Shown here piece by piece: positions 1-13,146 of a stretch of DNA of 64,000 nucleotides. Location: the NCBI GenBank assembly GCA_001466705.2, contig LATX02000089.1, forward strand, positions 1,054,001 to 1,118,000, in the 5' to 3' direction. The first letter of the stretch is position 1; each line of letters starts with the position of its first letter. The stretch is from Moniliophthora roreri (Eukaryota; Basidiomycota; Agaricomycetes; Agaricales; Marasmiaceae). Under the pieces are notes generated by a model. It was not told where the DNA came from. It saw only the letters and a program-made list of their open reading frames with translations, and ran no database searches. The position numbers were made by a program, and so were the translations under genes.

Positions 1-381
1 CAATCCCAGAGTCGAAGTCGGGTACTATGGCAGCGAGGGTAATGATGAAGAGATGAAGAGCTTTACGACGGTCGCTCCAGTTCTGGGGATCGTGTGGAGA
101 ATCACTTGGTTGCGGCCAAAGCACCTTCGTCCCATCTCGAGAAAGTTTCAACCTTGACGCGACTGCATCTCCAAACTCCACCTTTGCTTCTCTGTAGACA
201 AAACGATCAGAATTTACTCTTCGAGTGCTGAAAACACATACTCGGGGTCAACCACCAGAGATCCTGCTTTTTTCTCGTAGTACTCCAGGAGGTCCACTTC
301 AGAGCCACCATCGATGCTAGATGTCGATGGCTCTATCCCCTCTTTACCGCCTTCGTGTTTCTCGTTATGATCTTCAGACAT
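1..381 (-). CDS. MFS transporter, N-terminal part (runs off left edge)
   Basis: The start is the ATG at 379-381. One 50-nt intron (192-241, gtatgt...ctacag) is removed, after which about 110 residues read without a stop to the window edge. The visible part is an acidic N-terminus, then VVDPEEAKVEFGDAVASRL, then DPQNWSDRRK just before the first membrane helix (FIITLAAIVPDFDSG). The D-P-x-N-W-x-x-x-R-K motif followed by a helix ending in PDF(D/G)SG is typical of the cytosolic lead-in of fungal major facilitator transporters of the drug/H+ antiporter type. The remaining helices lie outside the window, so substrate and integrity cannot be judged. Confidence 0.8.
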
Positions 382-1033
382 GGGCGAGAAAAAGTAGGAA
401 TGGACTATAGAAAGCCGGATTAGCTCGTGGTTTATATTCCAACTATAAATCTTACCGGCATCTGACCACGAACAACTCAATTGTGTTCGTGCTCTCAGGA
501 GACTATTCACTCCGAACCTAAAATCAAGATCTTTGCGCCCTTCCTAGGTGCTCCGATTATAGTCATGGCGTGGATAAAAGGAGAACTTCTGTCACCGAAT
601 GAATGATTACAGAAAGGGTCCCTCAATATCTTAAGGCACCCGAAGAGTTACGCTCTTGTTGAAAAAAACCAGACTGGTGAACTTGAACGGATGGTATCTC
701 CTCGGAACCACCCACGACGTACCCATTTTGTGAGAATTGTTTTCCTAGAAAGCAGGAACGTGCGAGTAGAAGTCACCCCAATGACGCTTCTCAATCTATG
801 TGAGGAGAATCGCTGAGTAATTCCAGCGGAATGAAGTTCTGAATCGGGACATGGTGTGTACGCCGCTTCGTTTCTTCGTTTTGCAAGAAAGCACAGTGAG
901 TAAAAAGTAACTGTTTTAGCATCCATCCAAATACGATATATGACGTTAGAGTAAAGAATTCTGGCCTGCCCAGTTGAATGAGTGGGAGGAAAAGTATCCA
1001 AGACATTACACGCACCAAATCATCCCAGACGTG
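382..1033. other. Intergenic, no gene seen
   Basis: Upstream sequence of the MFS gene and downstream sequence of the uS8m gene. Short overlapping frames on the minus strand (for example 648-1001) have no recognisable content or convincing splice pattern. Confidence 0.5.
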
Positions 1034-1498
1034 TCAACGAGCTCGACAAACGACCTCCCCTGGGAGCTTGAGGAGTAAAGCTTCCCTCGCCTCTAACCAC
1101 TGGTGCTCCTTGCTCTTTGTCTTCACCACTGCAATCTCTCCCATTCCCAGCGGCGGAATAGTCTGTGCCCGTCTCCCGCTGCAAATCTGTCGAATCTCCG
1201 AGAGGTCCATAAATATGCGTTTACTTGGTTTGCTGACCAGCTCCATATGGTTCAACACGGGTCGGTCGTCGCGATATTTGAGGTCAGCCCATATCCGCTG
1301 CTGAGCCTCTCGTACTTCATGAAACTTTGCCGGGTTTGGCTCTTCGAGAGTCCCTCTTGTGAGATTCGATATGAAACCGGCACGTAGAAGGATAGACAGT
1401 ATTCCTAGATTTTGTGTGTTGTGTTCGACAGCGATTTTCTGGTGTCGTGCCCGAAAGGCATTTTGCATGCGCGCGCAGAGGTCGAAAGGTAGCGGCAT
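1034..1498 (-). CDS. MRPS8: Mitochondrial small-subunit ribosomal protein uS8m
   Basis: A single-exon frame of 154 residues beginning MPLPFDLCARMQNAFRAR. It belongs to the ribosomal protein S8 family. The N-terminal half has the layout seen in fungal mitochondrial S8 (conserved N-terminal helix, then ILLRAGFISNLTRGT). The C-terminal half has the S8 RNA-binding end, with GEIAVVKTKSKEHQWLEAREALLLKLPGEV split around the Gly-Glu turn. The length suits the mitochondrial form. The protein would bind the small-subunit rRNA of the mitoribosome. It is transcribed divergently from the MATE gene. Assignment rests on motif recognition, not a database search. Confidence 0.85.
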   Translation of the reverse strand: MPLPFDLCARMQNAFRARHQKIAVEHNTQNLGILSILLRAGFISNLTRGTLEEPNPAKFHEVREAQQRIWADLKYRDDRPVLNHMELVSKPSKRIFMDLSEIRQICSGRRAQTIPPLGMGEIAVVKTKSKEHQWLEAREALLLKLPGEVVCRAR

Positions 1499-1959
1499 CT
1501 ACTTCAAAGACTGAGAGATGCTTACTCTAAATGTATTACAGTACACGTACCGGTTTGAGACGAAATTTGAGCTGGTGTCAGTCGTTGGGAACAAAAATGT
1601 GGACAGTGCAGAGTGGGCGTCTAATTTCGGTCACGCGGATACAGAGAACGTGACACAGGCGCTCCAAGCTCCGAGTCCAAGGTCCTGCGAGTCCAAGGTC
1701 TTGCGCCGAGTCCACGCTCCACTCATATTGCGCTTTTCATTGCTATCATCCTATTCACTTGAATTGAACTGCGAATTTGAAAACCAGGTGTCAAAGATGT
1801 AATATCCATCTCTTCGTTCATGGCCTCTATTCTAACATATGCCAACGCTTGCAGTACACGGTGCCGGCGCTGTCTTGGTAATGCCCAAGCCCCGCTCTCG
1901 CCCGACCACGCAGATTTATAAAGGCTCTACTTGTTCCGCTCTTGTCGTCGTCTCGCACA
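1499..1959. promoter_or_regulatory. Divergent promoter region between uS8m and MATE genes
   Basis: The 461-bp space separates two divergent start codons. A TATA-like sequence, tttataaagg, lies at 1915-1924, about 40 bp before the MATE start codon. It is followed by a pyrimidine-rich stretch usual for fungal start regions. No other motif was recognised. Confidence 0.4.
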
Positions 1960-4472
1960 ATGGTTAGAAGGCTCTCAATTTCTGGACAAAAAGTGCCAGT
2001 TGACGACGTTTCGGTGAGTTACCCAAACATTCAAGAGAAATATTTCTCACACTTCATCGAAGAGTGGACCCAGCGCATCGAGGAAAAACATAGGGTGGAC
2101 ACAAGATCCTGCAGGGGAAGGTGACGTATCACCATCTGGAGATAGCGAACACCCCACGAATGAGAATACTCCTCTCCTTGACCATCAGCTTCGAAGAAAT
2201 AATTCTACAAGGTCCTTGAACTCGGCGAAGGATGTGAAAGGAGAGAATGTCTCCCTATCGTCCATGTTATGGAGTGAAGCAGTTATGATCATGAAATATG
2301 CCTTACCTGTCTTCGGGTGAGTTCGTTGTCAAAAATCAAAACAAATCGAAAACTGAATTACCACTCAAGATTAAACGTGATGGAGTATTCTCTCGTTGTC
2401 GTTTCAGTACTCTCGATTGGACATCTTTCGACAGCTGCACTCGCTGCGATCACCTTGGGGGAAATGACCGTAAACGTCACTGGCCTTAGTATCATCCTGG
2501 GATTCGCCAGTGCGTTAGACACCTTGCTCCCATCAGCTTGGACATCGGATCAGCCTCAACTCGTTGGATTATGGTCTCAGCGAATGAGTACATGACTTTT
2601 TTCTTTGAAATTTAGATCCCTTTCGCTCTAACTTTTCGTGCAGTGGTCGTTATCGCCGTGGCTTTGGTGGTGAGTCCTCGCCGTTCTAAATCCCTTCGTG
2701 ACTGACGGCAGTTGCCTCGTGTAGCCAATACTAGCCTTATGGTTGAATAGCGAATCGGTGCTTTTACTCCTGAGACAAGAGCGCGAAGTTGCACGCTTGG
2801 CGTCCATCTACATTCGCTGGATGTCCTTAGGACTACCAGGTAAGTAAGACCCGTTCCACAAACACATCAGCTGATCTAGCATTTCATAAGCGTTCACTTT
2901 CAATTCTGTAGCTCGGTGAGTGGTGTTCAATGTCGATCATTCTTTCATTTTATTTACGCTTTCAAGGCGATATTTCATGTGCCAAGGTGGAGATGCTCTT
3001 CATCTTGTTGTACAAGTTTCTGACGATGTTTAAGGCCTCTTCACGGTTCCTGGATACATCATCGTTGCAGTCGCGCCAATTAATGCTCTTGTGAATTATC
3101 TCCTAGGTAAATTTCATCAAAAACTTAGCTTATCAAAGAAGCTGACATTCTTTTAGTTTGGGGTCCGGAAGTTATGCGTTTGGGATTCATCGGAGCACCC
3201 ATTGCTACCTCGATGTCATACTATATTATTTCCGTTTCTTACATCATATACGGAACATATTACGCTCCAAGAAAGGCATGGCACCCCATAACCATGGGCA
3301 TGTTTTCCAACCTTTGGCTAATTGTTAAACTTGGCCTGGCTGGAGTTGGTGATTGATCTTCCTTTCCTGCAAATCTTCTCTACTCACTGACTCCATGTCT
3401 ATCAGGTCAGACGGCATCCGAGTGGTGGGCGTGGGACGTTCTTGCGCTGATTGCTTCACAGTGAGTAGAGACATATGTTGTTGAAGTACGCTACTGATTA
3501 TTGGGCTATAGACTGGGCTCCGATGTCGTTCTGGCTGCTCAGTCAGTACTCGTTGTGACCTCATCCTCAACATGGCAAGCACCATTTGCAATCAGTATTG
3601 CGGCTTCTATCCGGTAGGTTCATGGAAGGTCCCACCTTGAGAACCATTCCCATTCTCATTCATGTACCAGGATAGGCAACCTTCTTGGAGAGCGAAAGGC
3701 GACTCGAGCCGGAGTCGCAGCAAAAGCCTCTATACTACTTGGTCTGGTGGTTGCTGGTGTTTTCTGGTCAGTTTCATGTCTACATCCGTCCGGGGGCTAC
3801 TGTACTGAAATCTTACCAAGTGTACTACTGCTCATCTTTCGAGAGCGATGGTCTTATCTATTCAATGAGAATCCCAGTATGTAAAAAGTTGACTTTAAGT
3901 GGAGATGACTGATTATACGGTGCTCAGAGGTCGCAACGCTAGTATCCACAGTGCTACCGCTCATGGCGCTGTTCCAAGTTTTCGATGCAACTGCTGCCGT
4001 GACATCCGGAATCCTAAGAGCTAGAGGCAAACAGGTTGGTCGCTCATGTCATCATTTGTCCTCTTGATTCTTACGGCCTTCCCAGATAACTGGTGCGCTG
4101 CTCAACATAAGGTGAGGCTTATTGTCTGTGTGTGAGATCCTTCTCTGAATTGTCCCGCTCGCCAGCGCATACTACATTTTTGGTGATTCTCGTGTTCCTC
4201 ATCCTGTCCGCTGGATACTGATCGTATCTCTTCCAGGTATACCGCTCGGAGCATGGCTAGCCTTCAAGTGGAACCTTGGCTTGCAAGGCCTCTGGATAGG
4301 AATCACTTCTGCACTAATATGGTGTGGTGCAGTGGGTGTCATTCTATCTGTGTGGACCCCCGATTGGCACGAGGAAGTTAGGAAAGTTCTTGCACGGTTG
4401 GAAGAAGGAAAATTGTCAGAGCAGGCGTCCGAGTGTGATCCTGAAGAAGGTTCACAGTCGCGTAACGATTAA
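1960..4472 (+). CDS. MATE family multidrug/organic cation efflux transporter
   Basis: Seventeen exons joined by about 50-nt introns give roughly 557 residues. The protein has a polar N-terminal tail with the NENTPLLDHQ segment common in fungal MATE proteins. It then has about twelve hydrophobic helices with family motifs: VMEYSLVVVSVLSIGHLSTA in helix 1-2, SALDTLLPSAW, GLPAFTFNSVARRYF, LNYLLVWGPE-like (NYLLVWGPEVMRLGFIGAP), and ISIAASIRIGNLLGE. The family exchanges Na+ or H+ for cationic or aromatic compounds at the plasma or vacuolar membrane; yeast Erc1 is a relative. Exon 6 is 25 nt (2891-2915). Its frame was fixed by the conserved FNSVARRYF junction. The first coding exon is 54 nt (1960-2013) and the last begins near 4237. 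The substrate is unknown. Confidence 0.93.
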
Positions 4473-4652
4473 AAAGTCATTTGACGGCCCTTAGAATGTA
4501 TTACACAACAGCAACATATTCAGTACATATAGATCTATGCTATCAGCGCTCATTGACATTGCGTGATGTTGCGCGCTTTGTGGTCCGGTCGAGGTTGCGC
4601 GTGTCCCTTGCTTGTCATCGGGCGATATCGATAAACCTTCGGCGTCCAATAA

Positions 4653-5751
<1,099 letters not shown>

Positions 5752-6424
5752 TCTATTCGCACCATTCACCTCTTTTGTGTTCAGGTATTGTGAGTAGAGC
5801 CTCGACTAGCGGGGAAGCTGCTGGGATACTCTTTTACTGGACGTTCAACTCGACTTTATATACTACGATAGTGGTACAGGCCTATACCATGTAATCGTTC
5901 AGCATTTCTAGCGAGTTTCAGACTATACTTTTGTATATAGGAATAACGAGGTTGCGGATCGAGATGCTGTGTCTGATCCAGATGGAATTACAGGAATTAT
6001 CACCACGTTCTGTTTTCCGTGCCCGTCGTCTTCCAGAAATACATTCATCGGTCACTGCTTCATCTGCACCCAGACCACCGTACGACTGTCAATTGTGTAA
6101 TCTGAGCATACGTCGGCTTGCATAGTTTTCCACACAGGATTACCTGTGTAATCTAGTCGTTCAGCTGTAATCGAGAAACGCCATGCTGGTACGTATACTT
6201 TGGGCAATAGATCTTTGAACTGAGGTTGAGGTTGGGGCTGTAGCTTTGAAAGGGTTTGCCTAGCCAGATATTCAATAAGTACAGCAATGTCATCAAGATC
6301 AAACGCATCATGCTCACGGTTGAGTGGTTCAAACGGCCAGTCCTGTGTGTCTCATTGTTTAGGATTTCGTCAACTCATACGCGAGGTTTCCTCTTCTGTA
6401 TCGTACCATTCATTTCCCATCGAC

Positions 6425-7292
6425 TCAGATATTACCATCTGCAAAAAAACGGCTTCAGACGGTCATCTAGCCAGCAGGCAGGGGAACGTACCGTTGATTC
6501 TTGCCCCTGCAACCTGTATGTCTGGAGATCCACGTGCTTCAGCTTCAGAAACGAATACTCTTACAGTTTTGGTATAGCCGGATCGTGTCGTAGCGGTGAT
6601 CTCTCCACGTCGAACAAAATGTCCATGAGGTGGCTTCGAACCTTGAAGGCCGGTAACAGCTTCCTGCTCTCTTGTCACATCTACGTTCTTCCAGGGGACC
6701 TGCCGACCAATACATTGTACGGGTCCATCCGCCACCTGTGATACTAATGATATGAAACGATAGACTGTATTGATAAAGACGCCATCATCGAGCTTCCAGT
6801 CACTTCAAATTCCAGCGAATCAAGTAGAGCTAGATCGGATCGTAAGTACGAGTTGCCACCCCAGCAGAAGGGTGAACGCCTACGGACTATAATTAGAGAC
6901 CGTCGGAATACCGAGATCATGAAACAGGTATCCAGCCTGAGCTAGAGAAGCGAGTTCGGGGCCACAAGTGATGGGCAGTTGAAACTTGAGCACAGTGAAC
7001 TGCCTGAGTTTCATGGACGCATTTGAATAGGAATACACTGTTCGCACTCAGTCGAATCATTTCTCATCCTCGTACCAGTCCTTTCCATTCAATCCGGTAG
7101 CCTCCACTCCAGCTACGAAGAGGTCGATGTGGACACTTTTCGCACAGTGAAACGTAGTGCCAGGATGAAAGCGTGATAGGATCACGGAACTCCCAACTCT
7201 CCGGTTTATGGCTGATCATCCAGGGCAATGAAGTAGGGTGATTCTGTTCCACGAAATCTGTCACATATGAATCGTATCTGTGAGTTATCTGA
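6425..7292 (-). CDS. Unresolved coding-like region, unknown protein
   Basis: Three minus-strand blocks look like exons but could not be joined into one clean model. Block 1 (about 7068-7292) encodes HKPESWEFRDPITLSSWHY and a Cys/His-rich LCEKCPHRPLRSWSGGYRIE. Block 2 (about 6880-7000) encodes LPITCGPELASLAQAGYLFH. Block 3 (about 6500-6770) encodes DDGVFINTVYRFISLVSQ and GPVQCIGRQVPWKNVDV, and ends after one more 50-nt intron at a TGA (6425-6427). Between blocks 2 and 3 the reading frame changes with no convincing splice pair, and no start codon fits upstream of 7292. It may be an unrecognised gene whose introns I misplaced, or a decaying one. Function unknown. Confidence 0.3.
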
Positions 7293-8793
7293 CTATGAAC
7301 GCATGAGGTTCAAATTCACACCGTTGTCGTGCAATGGACAACTCACCTAAGCTACCATTACACTTCTAGGATGTCAATGGCAACACAGCGCTCTGTGATT
7401 CAGGTACCATCTTACCAGAGATACTTTTCAATAGAGATCAAGGAGAGACGTGTGACAGTTTTCCAGAACAGGAACGAGAAGCGCCGGGTGTCGAGAGAAT
7501 GTTGGGTTTAACCCAAATATTTTGCGCCACGTTCAGCTGTCTAGTCTAGCAGACCATGAATCTGACTTGCTATCTGAAAACCGGCCGCTAAAGGGGCATG
7601 TGAGCTTGTTATTCCAGGTTTATCTATAACCATATTAAATAAGAGCAAATGAAGAGCACGAACTGCTCACGTTCTGGCCGGAACAATTTTGGACAAGTGT
7701 ATCGCACGCTGCCCACGTTGCAAGCGGGTCCGACAGACTCCCCATTCTTGTTGCGTTTGTGGTTGGCTGAAATCTAGCTCCGTGTCCTTAGACGTCGCGA
7801 TGCGGTGTCACAGAAAATATCTCCGGATGTCTCGTTCAATACTGGAAGATAGCTATGTAGGTCAGAGTCGCGTGTATCCATCGAACCTCGTCATACGTGG
7901 AACAAATCCAGTCACCTTTGATCTCAACAAATTGAAGCATCCAGCACAAAAGCACGAAAGAACTCTCCTCCCCGAATGGTCACCATGTAATAGGAATGAC
8001 TGAAGAACGCCGTGGTTAACAGAATGGGGCTTAACCTTGTCTGACGGAGACTACCAACCGCTATCGTGAATCGGCTAATCGCATACCAGCGTCATCGCGG
8101 CTTTCATTAGCAACCTCCGGGAGGCCCGGGGAGAGATTCGGTCCTCGGGCTTTATTGCCGAAGGTTACCATCGCGTTTGCATCGCGTTCGTTGCTCTCGC
8201 CCAGTCTGACTGGGTCATCACACGAGTTGTACAACCCACGAGTATGGAGAACAGCTATAGCTGTTGCACCTCAACTGAAGCTTGTAGTCCGCTAAAGATC
8301 TAGAATAAAGCGCAGTGCTCGGCCGCAGAGGATTTGTGCGTGCGCCACTACTAGTAAGAGCCCCTGGCACATGATGAGGCTGTTCTGCAGGGCTAGGCTC
8401 GATTAATGTGAATGATCAACATGATATCTGGAGAACATACCTGATGGAGCCAACAGAATCTGTTGTGATGATGAGACTCGTCACTTGAGGCAACAGGAAG
8501 ACACCTGAGCGAATTTCCAACTATTACCACCACGTCGACCTGGCGTCGTCGATACTGTTTTCTTCGTTCGGGAACGACAGAGACAGCGGGGACGGATTCT
8601 GGAACCCATTCGAGTAGGACTTGGATGAAGTCGGAAGTCGGTCTGGTACGACAGAAGCTTACGTCAAATTTGTATTTGCACTAACTGAGGCTCCGCCCAG
8701 GTCTCTTCACTTTTATTGAGGCAATGCGCAATGCGCGCCCGCTCTACCCTCCTCCCCCCCTTCACCCTCTCCCTATCCGCTACCTTACGCCTC
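7293..8793. other. Intergenic, 1.5 kb, no gene seen
   Basis: No frame has recognisable content with splice support. A plus-strand frame at 7689-8003 has a CxxC...CxxC pattern near its start but lacks an ATG and any continuation. A pyrimidine-rich stretch at about 8738-8785 leads into the next gene. Confidence 0.4.
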
Positions 8794-10513
8794 ATGAATT
8801 CGTTTCTTTCTAATTTCGCTGCTGGATCAACACCTTTCCTTGCTCTCCTTTTCGTCAATCTCCTTATCATCTCCCCCGTTCACGCTCAGAAAAACAGGTT
8901 CTTCCAGTGGCAATTTGTAACTCAGGTGCGCACCACAATATTCGACAATTTTTTCTGGTTCTAACTCTCATTTCAAGCCATCTTCAATTCCTTCATGTCA
9001 ATCGCTGCCAATTGTTGTGAAGCCATTCAATTCAAGTATCACATCACTGGGTGTACCGCCATACTACATGATATCCTACGAAATAGGCGGGACTCCCAGA
9101 GTTCAGCTTATAGGTCAAAATGCGTCGAATCTTGCATGGCAGTCGGAACATCCAATTGGTGTGCAATAGTCTCCTTCCAGATGCCACACCAACTGATTGT
9201 CATTTGCGTAGGCACTACACTACTTTTAGACGTTGTCGACTCTGAAGGGACTACGGGTGGCATTCCACCGAATAACTTTACTGTCGTCAGTGAGTATACG
9301 ACGGTCTCTTTCATGGTGTGTCAATATTGATCAACTGTATAGGTGGCCAGTCGCAAAACTGCATCAGCGGTCAGGATCAGACAGACTTTACGGTTCGCGC
9401 AAATCTCACTACCAGTGTGGAAACATGTGCTCCCTGGGGACTCAGAATTAAAGGAGGCGTACCACCTTACAATATCACTTTCCTGCAAACCAACTCTCCT
9501 GTGGTCACCAATGTAACTATGGGACCCAACGATGACGCCTACACTTACATCAACAGGGCGGATATAAACCAGATACTTGTTGCAGCTGTGAATGATATGT
9601 GAGAATTACTTTGGCTACCGAATCTTCAAGGCACTAATGCAGCTTCTCCTACAGTACTGGCAGGTACGCCTTTGGCACACCAAGCGTCATGCCGTATGGC
9701 TCTACGAATGTAGATTGTGTGGGGTTGATCAGCCAACCGGGTAATGCAGCTCAATTGGATCAGCAAGCTGCAGATGCACGAGCAGCGGCCGAAGCCAAAG
9801 CCAGACGCAAACGTACCGCTATCATCGCAGGCACGGTTGTACCTATCACCGTGCTTCTTATTGCTGGAATCGCTGCATGGTACTACTTCTACTACCGCCC
9901 TCGCCGAAACAGACCAAGGGAGATGTTCGACTTGGGCCCTGACACGACGGTCAAGCCATATGTGGAGTCGGGGCAGGTTTTGTCAATCAATTCATTTATT
10001 AGCGACTCAGCAACTACATCGCCGCGATCACCCAAGTCGCCTCCTGGCTTACACGGCGGTTCTGTGGTTCGACCTGCGACGCACGCAATCTCACCTTCAG
10101 ATGCTCCATTTGATCCATACAATATGTCAGATAGCGCAACTGGGAGTGCCGTTCGTCCATCGTCGTCTGGGTCCGGTGGTTCCACTCGTAGACCAGGATT
10201 TGCCAACTTCCCTGTACGTCGGTCTGTAAAGGCCGTCGAGGCCGGAGTCAGCCCTTCGACGAATATCGATCCGCATAATCTGCATTCGGCGGTGTCAGAA
10301 ACGAGTTACGATCAGCACTCGTATATGGCGACAGCATCCGGATCTGTTGTGAATTCTTCCGGTGCACCTCCACGTTTACCCACACGGACGACATCCGTGG
10401 GTACGACTGCAGCTGGAGAGCCCGAGTTGATTATCCAACACCGAGATGGTGGTCCTGGCCGAGTCAGAGAATTGCCGCCTCCTTATGCTGATCAATATCA
10501 ACGGAATTCGTGA
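8794..10513 (+). CDS. Single-pass membrane protein with signal peptide and Ser/Pro-rich cytosolic tail
   Basis: Five exons. The chosen ATG (8794) gives a signal peptide, MNSFLSNFAAGSTPFLALLF... ending at VHAQ. An in-frame ATG at 8731 would add 21 residues, but that stretch is the CT-rich leader typical of fungal 5' UTRs. The ectodomain (about 240 residues) has two Cys/Gly-rich segments, including GQSQNCISGQDQT and WGLRIKGGVPPYNITF, with several N-x-S/T sites. A basic helix (KARRKRTAI) precedes the membrane segment IIAGTVVPITVLLIAGIAAW and YYFYYRPRR. The 200-residue tail is Ser/Pro/Thr-rich and ends ELPPPYADQYQRNS. The architecture resembles Agaricomycete type I surface proteins or wall sensors. 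No named family is claimed. Confidence 0.8.
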
Positions 10514-11296
10514 TTGTTTCTTCCTAAGTTTCCTCCATTTCTACAAGTTTCTCCGATTTTGTGAGAGAATGTCTCCTGCTGATTGTAACATTTTTACCCC
10601 CTGCTACATTTACCCCCGCTTATATCCCTATCTTCGTTTCTTTTGAGTTCTGTCGGTTTGTCAATTCATTATCTGCGTGCTCAGGAACGGATCTTTAATG
10701 GTAACACCAAGGATGCTGATATACAGACTTGGGGATGTTGGACCTTGGTGATACTGATGAGGTGTCGTCTCTTCGTTATTGGGATTTTCTGATGTTGTAC
10801 TATACACACTGTTGTCCAAGGACCGGCAACCCTATACATGCACTAGCGCTGTAGCCATGTGTAAAATGAACATGTGGATTTTAGTAACCTATCAAGTGAA
10901 AGGGATATATTATTATTATTAGCACTGAACGGGGGCGAGGCGCTCGTTTCATCCGAATGAATCAACCAATCCGAAATAGCAGGATACTATTGAATCGGGG
11001 CGCGCGGCAATCGCTAAAACAGTAACGTCAAAGCACCCCTGGTCCGACACGTCCTGTTGAAACCGAATCTGTCCATCTTCTCTGATGAGAGGTGCACAAC
11101 AACCAAAAATGCCACTGACAGGTACCATGTACGTTTTAGCCTGAGGTAAATGACAGTCCCTTGAGCTCTTATAGTATAGTCGAGGTTCATATCTCAAACC
11201 AAGGGTTCGGAGATGGGTAAGGGGTATTAAACCTTGTTATCGCCTGACTACGACTTACACATTTCAATAGTAGATACACTTCTATATCTCCCAGCG
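10514..11296. other. Intergenic between convergent genes
   Basis: The 783 bp hold the 3' ends of the membrane-protein gene and the transaldolase gene. A short (att)n run lies near 10908-10920. Minus-strand frames (10949-11197) show nothing recognisable. Confidence 0.5.
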
Positions 11297-12688
11297 TTAC
11301 AGCAATGTCTTCACAAGTTCCCGAGTCTTCTTTTCGAAATCATCAAACAGCGACAGAGCATCGGCCAATTTCCTAGTAACCTCCTCGTCATCCTGTATCG
11401 CCTCCCTTAATGCCTCACCGCTTTGGACAAGATAATCTTTCGAGACTGACAGATGATCAACACAACTGATTCAACGGAATGCGAAAGTGGCTGATGCTCA
11501 CGTTGTGCCTCGTCGAGCTTTGGTTGCAAAGACGTCGTGAAGGACTCTGCTGGCATGGGCTGCTCTTGCGACAATCTATCGAGAAGTCCACCAGAAATGG
11601 TGATGTGGTCCGGTTTGAGGGAAACGAGACTGACTACCTGAATGTTTGTAATAGTAGTAGAAGCAGTAACCATCAAACTCTATAAAATGCGATCAAGCAG
11701 ACTTGACTTGCCTCTTTCACTGTGACGATACTTTTGTGCAAAGTTAGTCCGGGGGAGCCAATGACAAACGATAGATAGGGGAGTCATACCTTGCAGGCAT
11801 AACCTGTGTCTTTGAGCTGATGGATCGTAGAGCTTGTCTGATGGAAACGATTGTTTGGGACATTGGATGGTCTTCCGCGGGGTGCGTATACTCCCTCCAG
11901 AGGGATGGTTCAAAGTGGACACGTAGTTCTGCGGAATGGTTAGGTGATGATGCTCCCTAGGCAGGAGAAGGGAGGTATACCATTGAAGTATGGTGCAACG
12001 TAGACACAGTTCGCTTGGGACGCGGCCACAGCTTGCGGAACAGAAAATAGGCAGGTCGCAAGGGTTTTGATACCCATCTCTGCTAGCACTTTACAGGCCA
12101 CCATAGATTCTGCTGTAGCGGGAATCTTGATACAGACACGCTCCCTGGAGTTCGGCTTCCGAGTCAGATCATGGAGAACACGGAATGATGAGGATGTCCG
12201 TACTTGGGTATTTTGTTTGCTTCAAATATGGAGACTAGCTTCCGCGCATGCTCGACAGTCTTTTCGGTATCGTACGCGGTAGATGGCGACGTTTGTGCAT
12301 GTACGTTTCCAGTCAAGTGGGGATACACCTTTTTTCCCAGTAAGACGGTCTATAATAATGACAATAATAATATATCAAACCAAATATCAGTGTTAGTCCT
12401 AACGTTATTGCTGTAGCCTGATGAATTCATACATACGAACAGATCCACAACATCCTGCAAGAATGCTTCCTCATTTGGGTTACCGCCCCGTTTCTTGATA
12501 GCTTCTACGGCTGATTTGAGTAGATCAGCACGTTCGGGACGAAGAGCCTCTCCGTAAACGATGGCTTGATTGGAAGTCATATCGCAAAACTTGATGTCTT
12601 TGGTATGGCGTGCCGCAACCTCGGGGTCCATCGAGTCAATATCGACGGTGACTCGGTTGCGAATTTGGGAGAGGAGAGTGTCGGACAT
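11297..12688 (-). CDS. Transaldolase family protein
   Basis: Seven exons give about 334 residues. Transaldolase moves a dihydroxyacetone unit between sugar phosphates in the pentose phosphate pathway via a Schiff-base lysine. The N-terminus has VDIDSMDPEVAARH with the expected early Asp, followed by MTSNQAIVYGEAL. The lysine motif is RVCIKIPATAESM. Downstream are LATCLFSVPQAVAASQA, YVAPYFNELRVHF, and KPDHITISGGLLDRL. The C-terminus is helical (LADALSLFDDFEKKTRELV). Start at ATG 12688 is preferred because upstream in-frame residues do not look coding. One intron (11638-11711) uses a GC donor. Length and motifs fit the shorter fungal transaldolase-like group rather than classical TAL1, so the exact role is less certain than the fold. 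Confidence 0.88.
11638..11711 (-). other. GC-AG intron in the transaldolase gene
   Basis: Exon ends GTGAAAGAG and the intron begins GCAAGT, the perfect consensus for a GC donor. It ends aacattcag before GTAGTCAGTCTC. Removing these 74 nt joins SIVTVKE to VVSLVSLKPDH, the expected family order. No GT donor in the area gives an open frame. Confidence 0.75.
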
Positions 12689-13146
12689 TGGTGAGAAGGA
12701 TGGATGTACGGGATAGAAAGGTATGACCACCTGCGGACCGAAGGTTCTTTCCTGTGGGGTTTCCAATTTTTGCCATACTCATCCAACATATCACTTCGGC
12801 GTCCCATGGAAATCACCGCAAAACTTGAACATGATGCCGAACGACCGGCTGGGCCTGCAAGGGGGAATGTGATCATCAAGTTGAATAGGGAGTATGTACT
12901 CGTCAGGAGTTTATCTCTGATCAAACATTTCCTGCAGTTCCAGTCTCAAAAGGCGAACCACGCTTGACGATAACCACCACGTCTGCCTGCAACATTCTCC
13001 CCGTTGTTCGCAATCCCTTGCATTAGCGCGCTTCTATTAATTTCCACATGCAGAAGCCTTCTTCAATAACTCGCTTTGTAACCACCTGACCAGAGCCAAA
13101 ATTGGGCTTAACGCCCCACCCATCTCCATAAACTCAGAACAACTCT
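12689..13146. promoter_or_regulatory. Divergent promoter region, transaldolase / MLKL-like gene
   Basis: 458 bp between two divergent start codons. No clear TATA or known motif was identified. Nothing else is seen in it. Confidence 0.35.

Noticed and set aside
648..1001. 117-codon minus-strand frame downstream of uS8m
   Set aside because: No recognisable content; overlaps another unsupported frame and the 3' region of a real gene.
2912..2915. A 4-nt microexon (CTCG) in the MATE gene
   Set aside because: Using the acceptor at 2889-2890 instead gives a 25-nt exon coding AFTFNSVAR, which matches the family, and normal 51-nt introns on both sides.
7689..8003. Zinc-ribbon-like frame (CPRC...CCVCG)
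   Set aside because: No ATG, no splice partners and no further motif; Cys pairs can arise by chance in a short frame.
8731..8793. N-terminal extension of the membrane protein from ATG 8731
   Set aside because: It would put 21 extra residues before a good signal peptide, and its DNA is a CT-rich leader.
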